A model generated the notes under the pieces. It had not been told where the DNA came from and made no database searches. It saw only the letters and a list, made by a program, of their open reading frames with translations. Both the position numbers and the translations under genes were made by a program. A stretch of DNA of 36,246 nt, taken from Barthelona sp. PAP020. Its lineage: Eukaryota > Metamonada: BaSk clade. Within the stretch, counting starts at the first letter, position 1; each line of letters opens with the position of its first letter. The stretch covers positions 1 to 36,246 of the forward strand of contig JARQWU010000085.1 of assembly GCA_040182905.1 (NCBI GenBank), written 5' to 3'. Below are positions 1 to 9,846 of the stretch, one piece after another.

Positions 1-1
1 T

Positions 2-571
2 AATGGTGCTATCTTTGGAGCATATACACCTGTTTCATGGACTATTTTAAATGATGCCAGAGCAGATCCCTCAAAGGAATCCTTTATTTTCTCTTTAGCT
101 AGGCCTGGTGCTTTGCATTTAGAAGAACAACCTCCCTCATTATCGACTTTGTTCCAAGGTAAAAACAAAACAAAACGCATTAACTACATTAAAACGCCTC
201 AAAGAACACCACAAAGAAATGCACCAATCACCACACCACAGAAAGTAAAGAAAGAATTTGATAAGAATAGTTTCAAAGTGCAAGAGTTTTTGAATTCTGG
301 TTTCAAATTGCCTATCACACAAGCAAAGAGTGCTGTGTTCCATAGAAGTAGTCATGGTCCATGCTTTGGAGGATCTGATCAAGATCATGATTTATACATA
401 TGTCACAATGCCCATTTAAATGGTGGGTATACACAATTAGGTATTAGTTATTCATTACCTCCTCGAAATATGTATCAAAATCAAAGAGGTGCTCAATATT
501 TCTTGACACAAAGCCATCATTTTGAAGTGTCCAATTATCAAGTGTATGCTTTGAAAAAGGAAATGATTTAA
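2..571 (+). CDS. TLDc-domain protein, C-terminal part (5' end outside window)
   Basis: The frame is open from base 2 and ends in TAA at 569-571, so only the last 189 residues are seen. The order of motifs fits a TLDc domain: an early FGAYTPVSW segment, then SFIFSL, a long variable insert, then GPCFGGSDQDHDLYIC, a YSLPP stretch, and a final FEVSNYQVYAL strand (the place of the family's F.V.E.EVF ending). TLDc domains are found in oxidation-resistance proteins and V-ATPase regulators, and in many protists are attached to kelch, BTB or TRAF-type domains; whatever sits N-terminal here is not visible. The insert between FSL and the FGG motif (about 65 residues, rich in K, T, P and Q) is longer than usual and probably a disordered loop. 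The domain call is by motif; the biological role is unknown. Confidence 0.75.
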   Translation, partial: NGAIFGAYTPVSWTILNDARADPSKESFIFSLARPGALHLEEQPPSLSTLFQGKNKTKRINYIKTPQRTPQRNAPITTPQKVKKEFDKNSFKVQEFLNSGFKLPITQAKSAVFHRSSHGPCFGGSDQDHDLYICHNAHLNGGYTQLGISYSLPPRNMYQNQRGAQYFLTQSHHFEVSNYQVYALKKEMI

Positions 572-664
572 ATTTAAAGATAAAGAGCATATACAGTTGA
601 AAGGTATTTTTCCTTCTTTTTTTTTTTTTGAAATAAATAAAGAAAAAAATAAATCAACATTAAT

Positions 665-2848
665 TTATTCGTAAGATTTGAACTTTCTGTGCTTAATCTC
701 CTTTGTTGTGAGATTTTTAATTCCTTTGACAGATCGACTCTTTGGCTTTTTTAATCTACCCGCATTTTTATCCATTGACTCAATACTTCTTTGAATTTCT
801 TTTTCCTCATCATCTTCATCATCAGAAACTTCAGACATATGTTCATCAATTTCTTCTTTGGCTTCTTCTTTGGCTTCTTCTTCCTCTTCTTCCTCATATT
901 CTTCTTCTTCATCTTCTTCTTCTTCATCATCTTCCTCATCTTCCTCTTGAACTAATTCCATTTCTTCTTCTTCTTCTTCTTTGGCATTAATTATATCTTC
1001 AACATCAATGAAATCATCCTCTCTTTTAGTTGCTTCAATCAAAGCATCTTTCATCTTCTTTGAATTATCTTTCAAAAATCCTTTCCATTTTTTTTCTGAT
1101 TTGGATAATTTTTCAACAAGTGGCAAAGATCCTGCATTTTGGACACAGTGTAAAAACAAATAAAAGGCAGGGGACTGGAATTTTTCAACAAGTTTTTGAG
1201 GCTTAACTGAACTGAAACAATGGGCAATAACCGCATTTACTGTTGGAATTCTGGTCATCAAATTGTAAAAATCTTGGAAATTTTCATTTTCAAAAAATTC
1301 AATCACATGCTCATCATCACTAATGGCATCAAACAATTCATTATAAAAACAAATTCTTATTAATTCATTATCCAAAATATAACTCAAATAACAGTATAAA
1401 ACCTTTTGACCATACTTGTTAATCTTCATGTCTGATAAAACTTCAACATTTCTCAACTTCTTTCCATGTACTTTATAAAAGATGTTTCTGATGGTTTCCA
1501 TTCTGTTTGTTATGCTCTTCTTTGTGGTAGACACTTCCTTTTCCTCCTTTGAATGATAATAAGTAATTTCATCAAATAGATATTTGACGTCTGGCACAAT
1601 ATATCTTAGATCGTTACTCTTATTATCAACTAAACAAGATAAAATGACCTGAAAACCAAAAGGACTGTTGACTAACTGCAATATATCCATTTGGTTAATA
1701 ACCAACTTTTGCAAATTCTTAATATCATCCCAATGTCTAATCAAAGCAATCAAAACTCGATAACCATTGCCATCCAAAGCAATTGTATTTATATGGTCTT
1801 TAAAAGTCTTTGCAATGTTTTTTCTATCCTTAGCATCACCATACAAAATACACCACACAGCTATTTTATATCCAATGTTTGTATGAAGTACTTCAACCAA
1901 ATAACCTCTCAATTGAGATATCAAATGATCTGCTTCATTATCTCCTTTATTTATCATCATCAAAAAATCTAAAACCATTTTTTGACAAAGGTTTAAAGAT
2001 AACATATCCTTAACAATGATCTTTTGAACCAATCTATTCATATCTTCATATACTTTAGGTAACAACTTTTGAATAATAATATTGTCCTCAGATAATTTGG
2101 CTAAGTCAGTTAAAGCAGGGGTTGTCTTCAAAATTTCACACATATCATTATAATTAGGTCCATATAATTTACGTGTTAATAATTGTTTACCTTTAGCATT
2201 CATATTATCATATAAAAAATTTAAAACAGTACCAGCATCACGATGAACTAAAACTTTTCTTGATTTATTTAAGAAAACTGAACAAATATCCAACTTTGTA
2301 TCAGTTTTTGAATGCTTGATAATTTTCATTACGATATGTGAACCAAAAGGGTTCTCACTAATTTCAATATAACTCTTTTTTAATTCTTTATGAATTTGTT
2401 TTATTTGCTCTTGAGTTCCAAATTTAATTATCGTTTGTATGTATCTAGATGGTAAATTGGTATAAACAACTTCATTAAACTTTCCTTTTAAATTAGAATA
2501 TAAAAAATCGACCAATTCAGTTCGTCTCTCTTTTGTTGTTTGTTGTTCAATTGCTTCAATCCATGAAGTTTTTAATTGCTTCTCTATTAATTCACCATGA
2601 GGTTTGGTTAATCTTTTATCTTGTCTTTTTGCACGTCTTTCTTTTTTTGACAAAGGTAAACGTTTTAAATCTATTTTAATTAGTTAAAATCAACATTTAA
2701 TATTAATAAATATACCATTTTCTTTGTAACTTCTTCTAATTTTTGTTTTGTTGTCTTCAATATTATCACTTTCTGAAGCAGTTCGATGACGTTTTTCGTT
2801 CGAAAAATTGCTATCTTTCTTAGAATATTTAGATTTATCCTTTGGCAT
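665..2848 (-). CDS. PUM3/Puf6-like pumilio-repeat nucleolar protein
   Basis: Two exons (2848-2716 and 2670-665) joined across a 45-base intron give 712 residues. The first exon supplies 44 codons plus one base and reads MPKDKSKYSKKD, a lysine-rich start; without the intron the frame has no ATG before the conserved region. The protein has degenerate pumilio/ARM-like helical repeats (for example YTNLPSRYIQTIIKFGT, NPFGSHIVMKIIKH, NIGYKIAVWCILYGDAKDRK) in the arrangement of human PUM3 and yeast Puf6, including the CPL-type region. These proteins bind RNA or DNA non-specifically and act in 60S ribosome assembly in the nucleolus. The C-terminus has about 70 residues dominated by Glu and Asp, followed by a basic tail. 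The acidic stretch is encoded by a GAA/GAG-type trinucleotide tract. The family call is good; finer function is inferred from the family. Confidence 0.85.
2671..2715 (-). other. Spliceosomal intron in the PUM3-like gene (45 bases)
   Basis: Read on the minus strand it begins GTATAT and ends AAAATAG, with an AACTAAT branch-like motif about 8 bases before the acceptor. Removing it joins codon 44 plus one base to an Asp codon and gives an unbroken frame from an ATG at 2848. The intron contains an in-frame stop, so it must be removed for the long product. Confidence 0.85.
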
Positions 2849-2938
2849 CTAAACAAACAAAAATATTTAATGATAATGAATAAAAATAAAAAAATCAACT
2901 TGTGCCTTAAATTTACATAATGAATAATATGAACTCAT

Positions 2939-4643
2939 TTACAAAACCATATGTTGAACTAATCTGGAACAAAGATCCTTATAAGCCCATGTGTCACCAG
3001 AAATACGTCTCAAATGAACAACAAATAAACTTTGGAATTTTTCCAACTTGCAAACTTCCATTTCCATACAAACATTGGTTTTGGGTTCTTCCAATCTGAA
3101 ACCAAAGGGTCCTAACGGTTGAGAAGAAATACCTGTTGCTTCAATAGCTTTATTCATCTCTTCACGAATAGCATTGGGTGATTTTGAAGAGGTAGTTGAA
3201 ACATTAAAAGCTCCTCTGTACACTCTAAGTTGCTTTTCTTCAGCAGACAACATTTTTTGTTGAAGTTCACCAGCCTGTTTAACTGCTTCAGCTGCTTGTG
3301 AGTTAACAGCAACTGAAACTCTTCTTCTGGGAACAATTGGAATTTTTTCTTCTTCCTCTTTCTTTTTAGTGGCTTCCTCTTGCATTTTTCTCAACATTGA
3401 GGGATCAGCAACGGATTGTCTTCTTGCCTTAACAACTTGAGCAGGCATTGGTTCATTAAGATCAACATTCATATCATCACGTTGAACATCCTCAGGAATA
3501 GCATCTAATGAATTTTCTGGGGGTGCCATTTGAGAAACAACTTGAGTATCCTCCATTTTTTGAAGATTTTCAATATCCTTTGGAACATATCTGCCTGCTA
3601 AAATGTCTTGAGTTTTTCTATCCTTCAATAGATGATATGTTGCAGTGACTTGATTATGTTTTTGGTTTTCAATGCATTCACGTGCATATTCCAACTCAAA
3701 ACCAAATTGAGGAAGTTGTCCCAGTATTTCTTCATCAATAATACCGCTTTCTTCATACACTGGAACTGCTTCTTCATCAGCAGGACCACTCCAAGTGTTA
3801 CGATACCATGGATGTTGTTTAATTTGATCAATAGTATATCTACGCTGGGGATTGACAACTAAAATACGTCTTAATAAATCGCGTGCACCAGGAGACACAA
3901 AGGGAGGTATTGTAAACCTTCCAGAAAGAATCTTTTGATAAAGCGCTGAAGTATTTGAATCTTCAAAAGGCAAATATCCACAGATAAGAGCAAATAAAAT
4001 AACTCCCATCGACCAAATATCAACAGAAGGTCCTGCATATTGTTTACCAGCTATCATTTCAGGTGCAGCATAACAAGGTGAACCACAAGCAGTTTTTAAA
4101 AAATTATTGCCTTTAATGGTATTAGAAAGTCCAAAGTCAATAATTTTTATGTTTTTATGTTCATCTAACAACAAGTTTTCAGGTTTCAAATCACGATGAA
4201 TAACATGATGTTTATGACAATAATCAACTCCTTCAGCAATTTGATGAAAAAATCGACAAGCTTCGCGTTCTTTTAAACGACCTCTTGCAACAATATAATC
4301 AAATAACTCACCACCAGTTGCAAAATCAGTAACCAAGTAAATGTGGTTGGGAGTATTAATAACTTCGAATAAACGAAGCACATTTGGATGAGAAATTAAC
4401 TTCAAAATGTGAATTTCACGTGAAATACGTTCCATATCCACAGCATCGACAATTCTTCTCTTTTCTAGAACTTTCATAGCCACCTAACATGTTAGTATTA
4501 ATTAAATATGAAAGATTTCAAACCTTTGAATTGGTTGGGATATGTGTTCCTAATTTAACTTTTCCAAAAGTTCCTTCTCCGACAGTTTTGCCAATAATAT
4601 AATTACCAACTCTTTTAACACGTGTTGCTCGTTCAGAACCCAT
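2939..4643 (-). CDS. AMPK/SNF1-like serine/threonine kinase, alpha subunit
   Basis: Exons 4643-4524 and 4483-2939 join across a 40-base intron to give 554 residues. The first exon adds the glycine loop GEGTFGKV (residues about 22-29), which the second exon alone would lack. Then come VAMK (Lys44), HRDLKPEN (about 136), DFG (about 156), the activation loop LKTACGSPCYAAPE with the LKB1-type threonine near 171, and a UBA-like segment near 285-325 (EILGQLPQFGFELEYARECI). A charged linker leads to a KA1-like C-terminal domain (FGFRLEEP ... YKDLCSRLVQHMVL). This order is that of the energy-sensing AMPK/SNF1 alpha subunit, although MARK-type kinases share it; the UBA plus short C-terminal domain leave some doubt between them. 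It is head-to-head with the hydrogenase gene, 94 bases between start codons. Confidence 0.88.
4484..4523 (-). other. Spliceosomal intron in the AMPK-like gene (40 bases)
   Basis: On the minus strand it starts GTTTGA and ends TACTAACATGTTAG, with a perfect TACTAAC branch site 7 bases before the exon. It lies in phase 0, between the Lys codon ending exon 1 and the Val of VAMK. Splicing restores the kinase glycine loop upstream of the catalytic lysine, which is strong evidence for it. Confidence 0.93.
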
Positions 4644-4737
4644 TGAAAAAAAAAAATTTAAAAGTCAAAAAGAAGATGAAGGATAAGAAAGATTTTTGGA
4701 TTTTTTTTTTTTTGGTTTAACAAGTCGTGAATTAAAA

Positions 4738-6534
4738 ATGTTGAGTTCAAATCAGTCAAATTTATCCAAATTATTTAAAAACATCTCAAAAAGATTGATT
4801 TCTGTTAATGTTAAATTGAATGGAAAAGAATTGATAAGTGATGATGAATTAACTATATTAGAGTTATGTAAAGAAAATGGCATTAGCTTACCAACTCTAT
4901 GTCATCATCCTGCCTTGGAAGCATCTGGGGGTACTTGTCGTTTGTGTTTGGTTGATATTGGCGGTCCTAATCCTGTCACTTCTTGTAATACACATCTGTA
5001 TGATGGAATTGAAATTAATACTAATGATCCCAAAGTTTTAGAGCAAGTTAAACAGAATTTCAGAGGAATTCTTTCTAATCATCCTTCAAAGTGTTTTAGT
5101 TGTTCTTCTGAGCATAAATGTTCCCTCAAAGATATCAGCAGAAAGTTAGGAGTAAAAATGAATTTGAAACCTCCTACTATCACTCCAATTGATCATTCAT
5201 CGAAAGCAATAGTTGTTGATCCAAGTAAATGTATTGCATGTGGACGTTGTGTTGAAGCCTGCAAGAAGCAATCCATTAATGCTTTGGGTTTACACAATAG
5301 ATCCGATAATATCGCTGTTGGAACTTCCTTCGATTTGCCTTTGGGCTTTAGTGGATGTATAGGATGTGGACAATGTACACAAGTGTGTCCTGTTGGAGCT
5401 TTAGAAGAAGTCGATCATCTTACTGCTGTTAGAAAGCTATTGAATATGAAGAAAGCAAATCCAGATATGGTTTTGGTTGGACAAATTGCACCTGCTACTC
5501 GTGTTACAATTTCTGAAGAATTAGGGCTTTCACCTGGAACTGTATCTACCTCTGCTTTGGTTGGAGGATTAAGAAAGTTAGGATTTGATTACGTTTTTGA
5601 TACAAATTTTGCGGCTGACCTGACTATTATGGAAGAAGCAAATGAATTCATTGAAAGAGTTAAAGGCCATTTGAATGGGGATCCTAATGCTGCACCTTTA
5701 CCAATGTTCACTTCATGTTGTCCTGCTTGGATTAATTACATTGAGAAACATCATCCTGAAATGATTCCCCATCTGTCCTCATGTAAATCACCTCAAGAGA
5801 TGTTATCTTCAGTAATTAAATCATATTACGCGAAAAAGAATGATATTGATCCTGCCAATATTGTTGTGGTATCATTCATGCCTTGTACTGCAAAGAAGGA
5901 TGAAATATCCAGAGAAGCCTTAGGTTTTAACACAGATTTGGTGTTAACTACTCGTGAAACTGGTAGATTATTAAGAGAAACGTTGGAATCTGGATATGAT
6001 TTACAAGGAGAATTTGATACTCCTTTTGGTGAAACAACTGGTGCAGGAATTATCTTTGGTAATACTGGTGGCGTTATGGAAGCAGCATTGAGAACAGCTG
6101 CTCACATATTAACTGGAAGTGATCTTGCTGATCCTGAATTCAAGGCTGTTCGTGGTATTGATGGAATTAAAGAAGCAACTATTCCTGTTGCTGGATTAGA
6201 CGTTAAAGTAGCAGTAGCACATGGAATTGGTAATGCAAAGACTTTAATTGAAAAAATTAATAATGGTGAAGCAGATTATCATTTCATTGAAGTTATGGCA
6301 TGTCCTGGAGGTTGTATTGGAGGTGGTGGTAATCCAACATCCACTCCTGAAGCTATTCAAGGTCGTATGAAAGCATTATATGAAATGGACAAGAAATGGG
6401 TTAAAAGATATTCTCACGATAATGAAGCAGTTAAGCATCTTTATGATAATTTTTTAAAAACACCAAATGGACATTTATCTCATGAGCTTTTGCACACTCA
6501 TTATTCTGATAGGTCAAAAGAATTTTTAAAGTAG
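4738..6534 (+). CDS. [FeFe] hydrogenase, long form with N-terminal [2Fe-2S] domain
   Basis: 598 residues from the ATG at 4738; the frame runs further upstream but has no earlier ATG. It reversibly reduces protons to H2 using ferredoxin or NADH-derived electrons. Visible in order: a plant-type [2Fe-2S] site (Cys55, 67, 70, 83), a His-Cys3 [4Fe-4S] site (His115, Cys119, 122, 128), two ferredoxin-type [4Fe-4S] sites (CIACGRCVEAC near 165, CIGCGQCTQVC near 207), then the H-cluster motifs TSCCPAW (325), MPCTAKKDE (381) and MACPGGCIGGGG (520), and a small-subunit-like C-terminal tail. All ligands are present, so it should be active if the HydE/F/G maturases exist. The start MLSSNQSNLSKLFKNISKR is Ser/Asn/Lys/Arg-rich without acids and may be a hydrogenosome or mitochondrion-related-organelle leader. 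The enzyme identity is secure; its location is inferred. Confidence 0.96.
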   Translation: MLSSNQSNLSKLFKNISKRLISVNVKLNGKELISDDELTILELCKENGISLPTLCHHPALEASGGTCRLCLVDIGGPNPVTSCNTHLYDGIEINTNDPKVLEQVKQNFRGILSNHPSKCFSCSSEHKCSLKDISRKLGVKMNLKPPTITPIDHSSKAIVVDPSKCIACGRCVEACKKQSINALGLHNRSDNIAVGTSFDLPLGFSGCIGCGQCTQVCPVGALEEVDHLTAVRKLLNMKKANPDMVLVGQIAPATRVTISEELGLSPGTVSTSALVGGLRKLGFDYVFDTNFAADLTIMEEANEFIERVKGHLNGDPNAAPLPMFTSCCPAWINYIEKHHPEMIPHLSSCKSPQEMLSSVIKSYYAKKNDIDPANIVVVSFMPCTAKKDEISREALGFNTDLVLTTRETGRLLRETLESGYDLQGEFDTPFGETTGAGIIFGNTGGVMEAALRTAAHILTGSDLADPEFKAVRGIDGIKEATIPVAGLDVKVAVAHGIGNAKTLIEKINNGEADYHFIEVMACPGGCIGGGGNPTSTPEAIQGRMKALYEMDKKWVKRYSHDNEAVKHLYDNFLKTPNGHLSHELLHTHYSDRSKEFLK

Positions 6535-7389
6535 AGAGGTGAAAAATTGAATGATTCAAAAAAAAATGACAAAATTTACATAAATAAAATTTTAGATAAT
6601 TTCTTTTTTTCAATCATAATTCAAGTTGAGAAAGAATCAAAAAAAAAAAACCTTACAATGAGATTAGTTTTCCCAAAATTAAATTTGAAGAGCAAACAAT
6701 ATGTTTGGGATGAATATATATTGCATTTTCACGGTTTTGTGAAACAGCTTTGTGAAACGAAATTTCAAGAGCTTACTCCCCTGCATCAACGAAGGGTTGA
6801 CATGACATTTGATTGTTTGTCCAACAATTGAAAAACTACTACTATGTCATGGACTGAACTGCAAAGTTGAGGCTGGAAAGAGCTTACAAAAATTAGCAAT
6901 AAGCAAAAATTGTTCAAAAGATCAATAAAGAGCATAACCAAAAGTTCACACAACATTTGGCCTTGAAATTTGAAAAAAAAGGCATGTTCAAACAATCCAA
7001 AGAAGAGGAACAACAAAAATTCAGTTCTGATTGCCACATCCAATGATTAATCAAATGTCTTAAAACTCAATCTGTTTTTGATTTTGACAAAATTATTTTC
7101 ACTTTCCCCATTGTTTGGGTAATTTTTGGTTGAAAGGCATTCACAAGACAAAGAAATTAAAAAATCACCAAAATAAAGATCAAATTTATGATTCTCTCAC
7201 TTTGAAAACCTTCTCAAATTGGAACTGTTGTGAAGCACTTTGATATATATGAGAGTGAAAGTGAGAGTGAGTAAAAAGCATGAAGAAGCCAAAACAAATG
7301 AAATAAAAAATTTTTAACAATTTATCAGATATATTTCAACAATTTCTCAACCATTACACATGAATTGAGAAACAAACACCAAACAAGAA
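6535..7389. other. 855-base stretch with no convincing gene
   Basis: It lies between the 3' ends of the hydrogenase and the coiled-coil gene. One ATG-started ORF at 6658-6831 would give 57 residues (starting MRLVFPKLNL), without a recognised motif. Near 7244-7270 there is a purine-rich GAGAGTGAAAGTGAGAGTGA repeat. Composition is AT-rich with A-runs. I see no RNA gene. Confidence 0.5.
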
Positions 7390-9084
7390 TCAAATATTAG
7401 AGTTAACAAAAGGAATTGAAGAAACACTTTTACCATCATTAGCCCAATCAGCTAAAGAACCTAATTTTGTTTGTAAAGAACGAATTCTTTCTTTATATTT
7501 ATAAATATCTTCTGATAACCTTTTATTTTTATCTTTACTATATTGTAACTCTCTTTTAACTTCATTATACTTACCATTACTCTGTTCACATTTAAAAATT
7601 ACATCTTGTAAACTTTTATAAAGTTCATCAGAATGATTTTTATATTTTCTAGCTGATTTTTCTTTGTCATTAATAATGCGATTTAAAGAATCAATTTCTG
7701 CATTTAATCTCTTTGATTTTTCTTCATTGATACTTAATTTAGTATGACATTCATCAATTTCAAGATTTAATTTTCTCCTTATATTTTTATCAGTTGAATT
7801 CTTTTCTTTGAATTCATTTAATAGCGCTTCATTATCATTTACAACTTTTGATAAAGTTAAGACATTTTTTCTTAAATTCTCAATCTCATGATCCTTACCA
7901 ATCAAAGCGAACTTATGATTCTCAATCAATTCATGCTCTTTTTCAGTTAATTCTTCATTAGATAATTTTAATTGACTATTTTCATGTAATAACATTTCAG
8001 TCTTATTTCTTAACTCAATAATCTCCTTTGGTATTCTAATCTCATAAGAATTAAGTTGATTTTCAAGAGTTGTTTTGTTTTTTTCTAATCCTTCAGCTTT
8101 TGTTTGTAATTCGATAATCAAAGATTCCTTATCAATCAAACTATCATTCAATTGCTTTTCTTTCTGTTTAAATTTATCTTTGAGTGTGTGTAATTCTTCA
8201 AAATGTTTACTTTCTAATGAATTGATTTGATTTTTTGCAGAATCCATGTTTCTATTCAACTCTTTTCTTAATTGTTCTTCAGTCATCTCATATTGACTAA
8301 TCTTTGATTCTAAATCTTGAATTTTCTCAAGTTGATCCTTTATCTCTTGAATCATCGTAACTTCTCTTGTCTTTAAAGCAGATATTGTATCTTCAAAACC
8401 TCCTAAAGTATTTATCGCTGTATTTCTTTCTTGTTCAGTAATTCGATACCGATTTTGAAGGGTATCATATTGTTCACTCACAGTACGCAATTTTTCTTGA
8501 GCACTAATCAATTCTGTTCTTGATTCACCAGTAGCTGCTAATGCATTCTTATATCCTCTAAATGAACGTTCTAAAGAATCATAATCTTGTTGTAATTTAT
8601 TTATTTCAATGACCATATGTTCCTTTTCATCAATGTTATTTTCTATTGTTCCAATTAATTGATTAACATACTCTTCTAATCCTTCCTTCTCTTCAGTTAA
8701 TTGTTCTATTGTTGAATATAAAGTTTCTGTTTGTTGAGTAGTATTTACTTGTCCTCGAGTCCTCAAAAGGGCATTTTCTTTTTGCAATCCAGCAACACGA
8801 TCTTCCAAAATTTTCATTTCTTCAGGTATTGACTTCTTTGATAACTCAAATTCAAGTTCTTTTTGTTTATACAAGGATAACTCTTTCATTAATTCTTCAT
8901 TTTCTTCAATTAATTTTTCACAATGATCTCTCATCTTTCTTAAATCATCTTTCATTTTCGAATTTTCATCTTCTAACTTTTCAATTTTTGAATTATATTC
9001 TGCCATCAATGGTGTCATTAATTGATTATTATATAATTCTTCTGTCCCTTGTAAATATTGGGTTCTTCTCTTTTGAGCATTCAT
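7390..9084 (-). CDS. Long coiled-coil protein of unknown function
   Basis: 564 residues from the ATG at 9084, intronless. Nearly the whole protein is predicted coiled coil by eye: heptads rich in Leu, Glu, Lys, Asn and Gln run from about residue 30 to 540 with almost no proline or glycine breaks (one Pro near SIPEEM and one near RIPKEI). The ends are different: MNAQKRRTQYLQGTEELY at the start, and a short non-coiled tail at the end (WANDGKSVSSIPFVNSNI). No motor, kinase or other globular domain is visible. Such proteins in flagellates are often centrosomal, basal-body or Golgi structural components, and the window holds a SAS-6-like gene, but they are not neighbours and this is only a possibility. 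I do not recognise a named family. Confidence 0.85.
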   Translation of the reverse strand: MNAQKRRTQYLQGTEELYNNQLMTPLMAEYNSKIEKLEDENSKMKDDLRKMRDHCEKLIEENEELMKELSLYKQKELEFELSKKSIPEEMKILEDRVAGLQKENALLRTRGQVNTTQQTETLYSTIEQLTEEKEGLEEYVNQLIGTIENNIDEKEHMVIEINKLQQDYDSLERSFRGYKNALAATGESRTELISAQEKLRTVSEQYDTLQNRYRITEQERNTAINTLGGFEDTISALKTREVTMIQEIKDQLEKIQDLESKISQYEMTEEQLRKELNRNMDSAKNQINSLESKHFEELHTLKDKFKQKEKQLNDSLIDKESLIIELQTKAEGLEKNKTTLENQLNSYEIRIPKEIIELRNKTEMLLHENSQLKLSNEELTEKEHELIENHKFALIGKDHEIENLRKNVLTLSKVVNDNEALLNEFKEKNSTDKNIRRKLNLEIDECHTKLSINEEKSKRLNAEIDSLNRIINDKEKSARKYKNHSDELYKSLQDVIFKCEQSNGKYNEVKRELQYSKDKNKRLSEDIYKYKERIRSLQTKLGSLADWANDGKSVSSIPFVNSNI

Positions 9085-9318
9085 TTCGAAAAAGAAAGTC
9101 TTTTTTCAAAGCAATATTTTTTTTGGCGCCAAACAAGTAAATTTTTGTTTATTTTTTCAATTAATAGCGATAGATAATTACTTATCATTATTACAACAAT
9201 AATAATAAAGAGTTGTTCATTCAATAAGGGAAAGAAGAAAAAGAAAAAAGAATTTTCACATTTACATTGTCACAAATGGATAAATAAAACAAACAACTGA
9301 AAATAAAGAAAAAAATAA

Positions 9319-9798
9319 TCACACTAAACCGCAATTTCTTATTTTGACATCATTTCCTTCCAATATTTTTTTTGCAGCTTCTAATACAAATTCAAATCCC
9401 CTAATAACTCTTCCAATAACTACATTTTTACCATCCAATTCTGAGCATTCATCCAAAGTGATTAGGAATTCACTTGTATTTGTATCAACACCTGAATTCT
9501 TCAATGAAACTACACCAGGACCACTATGTAATAGATTAAGATTTTCATCAGGAAAATATCCTCCATAAATTGAACTTTTAACACTTCCATCATTTAATTC
9601 AACACCGCCGAACAAATATCTAACATTTTCGTGTAAATAAACCGCCGTGTTTTTATATCCAATACTTTTATATTCACCAGTACAAAAAGTTCTAAAATTT
9701 GTGCAAGAAATAGGCAGTAAATCAGAAATAAGCTCAATCAAAACAGTACCAATCAACAAATCACCATAGGTTAACTCTAAAAATACAATATCACGCAT
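9319..9798 (-). CDS. Divergent cyclophilin-type protein, probably without isomerase activity
   Basis: 159 residues, the size of a single cyclophilin domain. The fold signature is clear: TNFRTFCTGEYKSIGYKNT, SIYGGYFPDEN, HSGPGVVSLKNSGVDTNTSEF and LDGKNVVIGRVIRGFE align with cyclophilin A. However, the residues that form the proline-isomerase and cyclosporin pocket are gone. By hand alignment the FHR...FMxQ segment reads VYLHENVRYLF, so the catalytic Arg, Phe, Met and Gln are all replaced; the pocket Phe113 is Leu, Trp121 is Glu and His126 is Asn. It is therefore probably a binding or scaffold protein, as some spliceosomal cyclophilins are. It has no signal peptide. It is divergent from the MobA-like gene. 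Confidence 0.85.
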   Translation of the reverse strand: MRDIVFLELTYGDLLIGTVLIELISDLLPISCTNFRTFCTGEYKSIGYKNTAVYLHENVRYLFGGVELNDGSVKSSIYGGYFPDENLNLLHSGPGVVSLKNSGVDTNTSEFLITLDECSELDGKNVVIGRVIRGFEFVLEAAKKILEGNDVKIRNCGLV

Positions 9799-9846
9799 TA
9801 AATGTACAAATCATTGAAAAAAACACAAATGGGCTTTGTTAATTAC

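Noticed and set aside
742-990. Plus-strand ORF rich in Leu, His and Pro
   Set aside because: It is the complement of the GAA/GAG tract of the PUM3-like gene; its composition is a by-product of that repeat.
4696-4737. Earlier non-ATG start for the hydrogenase
   Set aside because: It reads a T-run as Phe and needs a TTG start; the ATG at 4738 gives a sensible leader.
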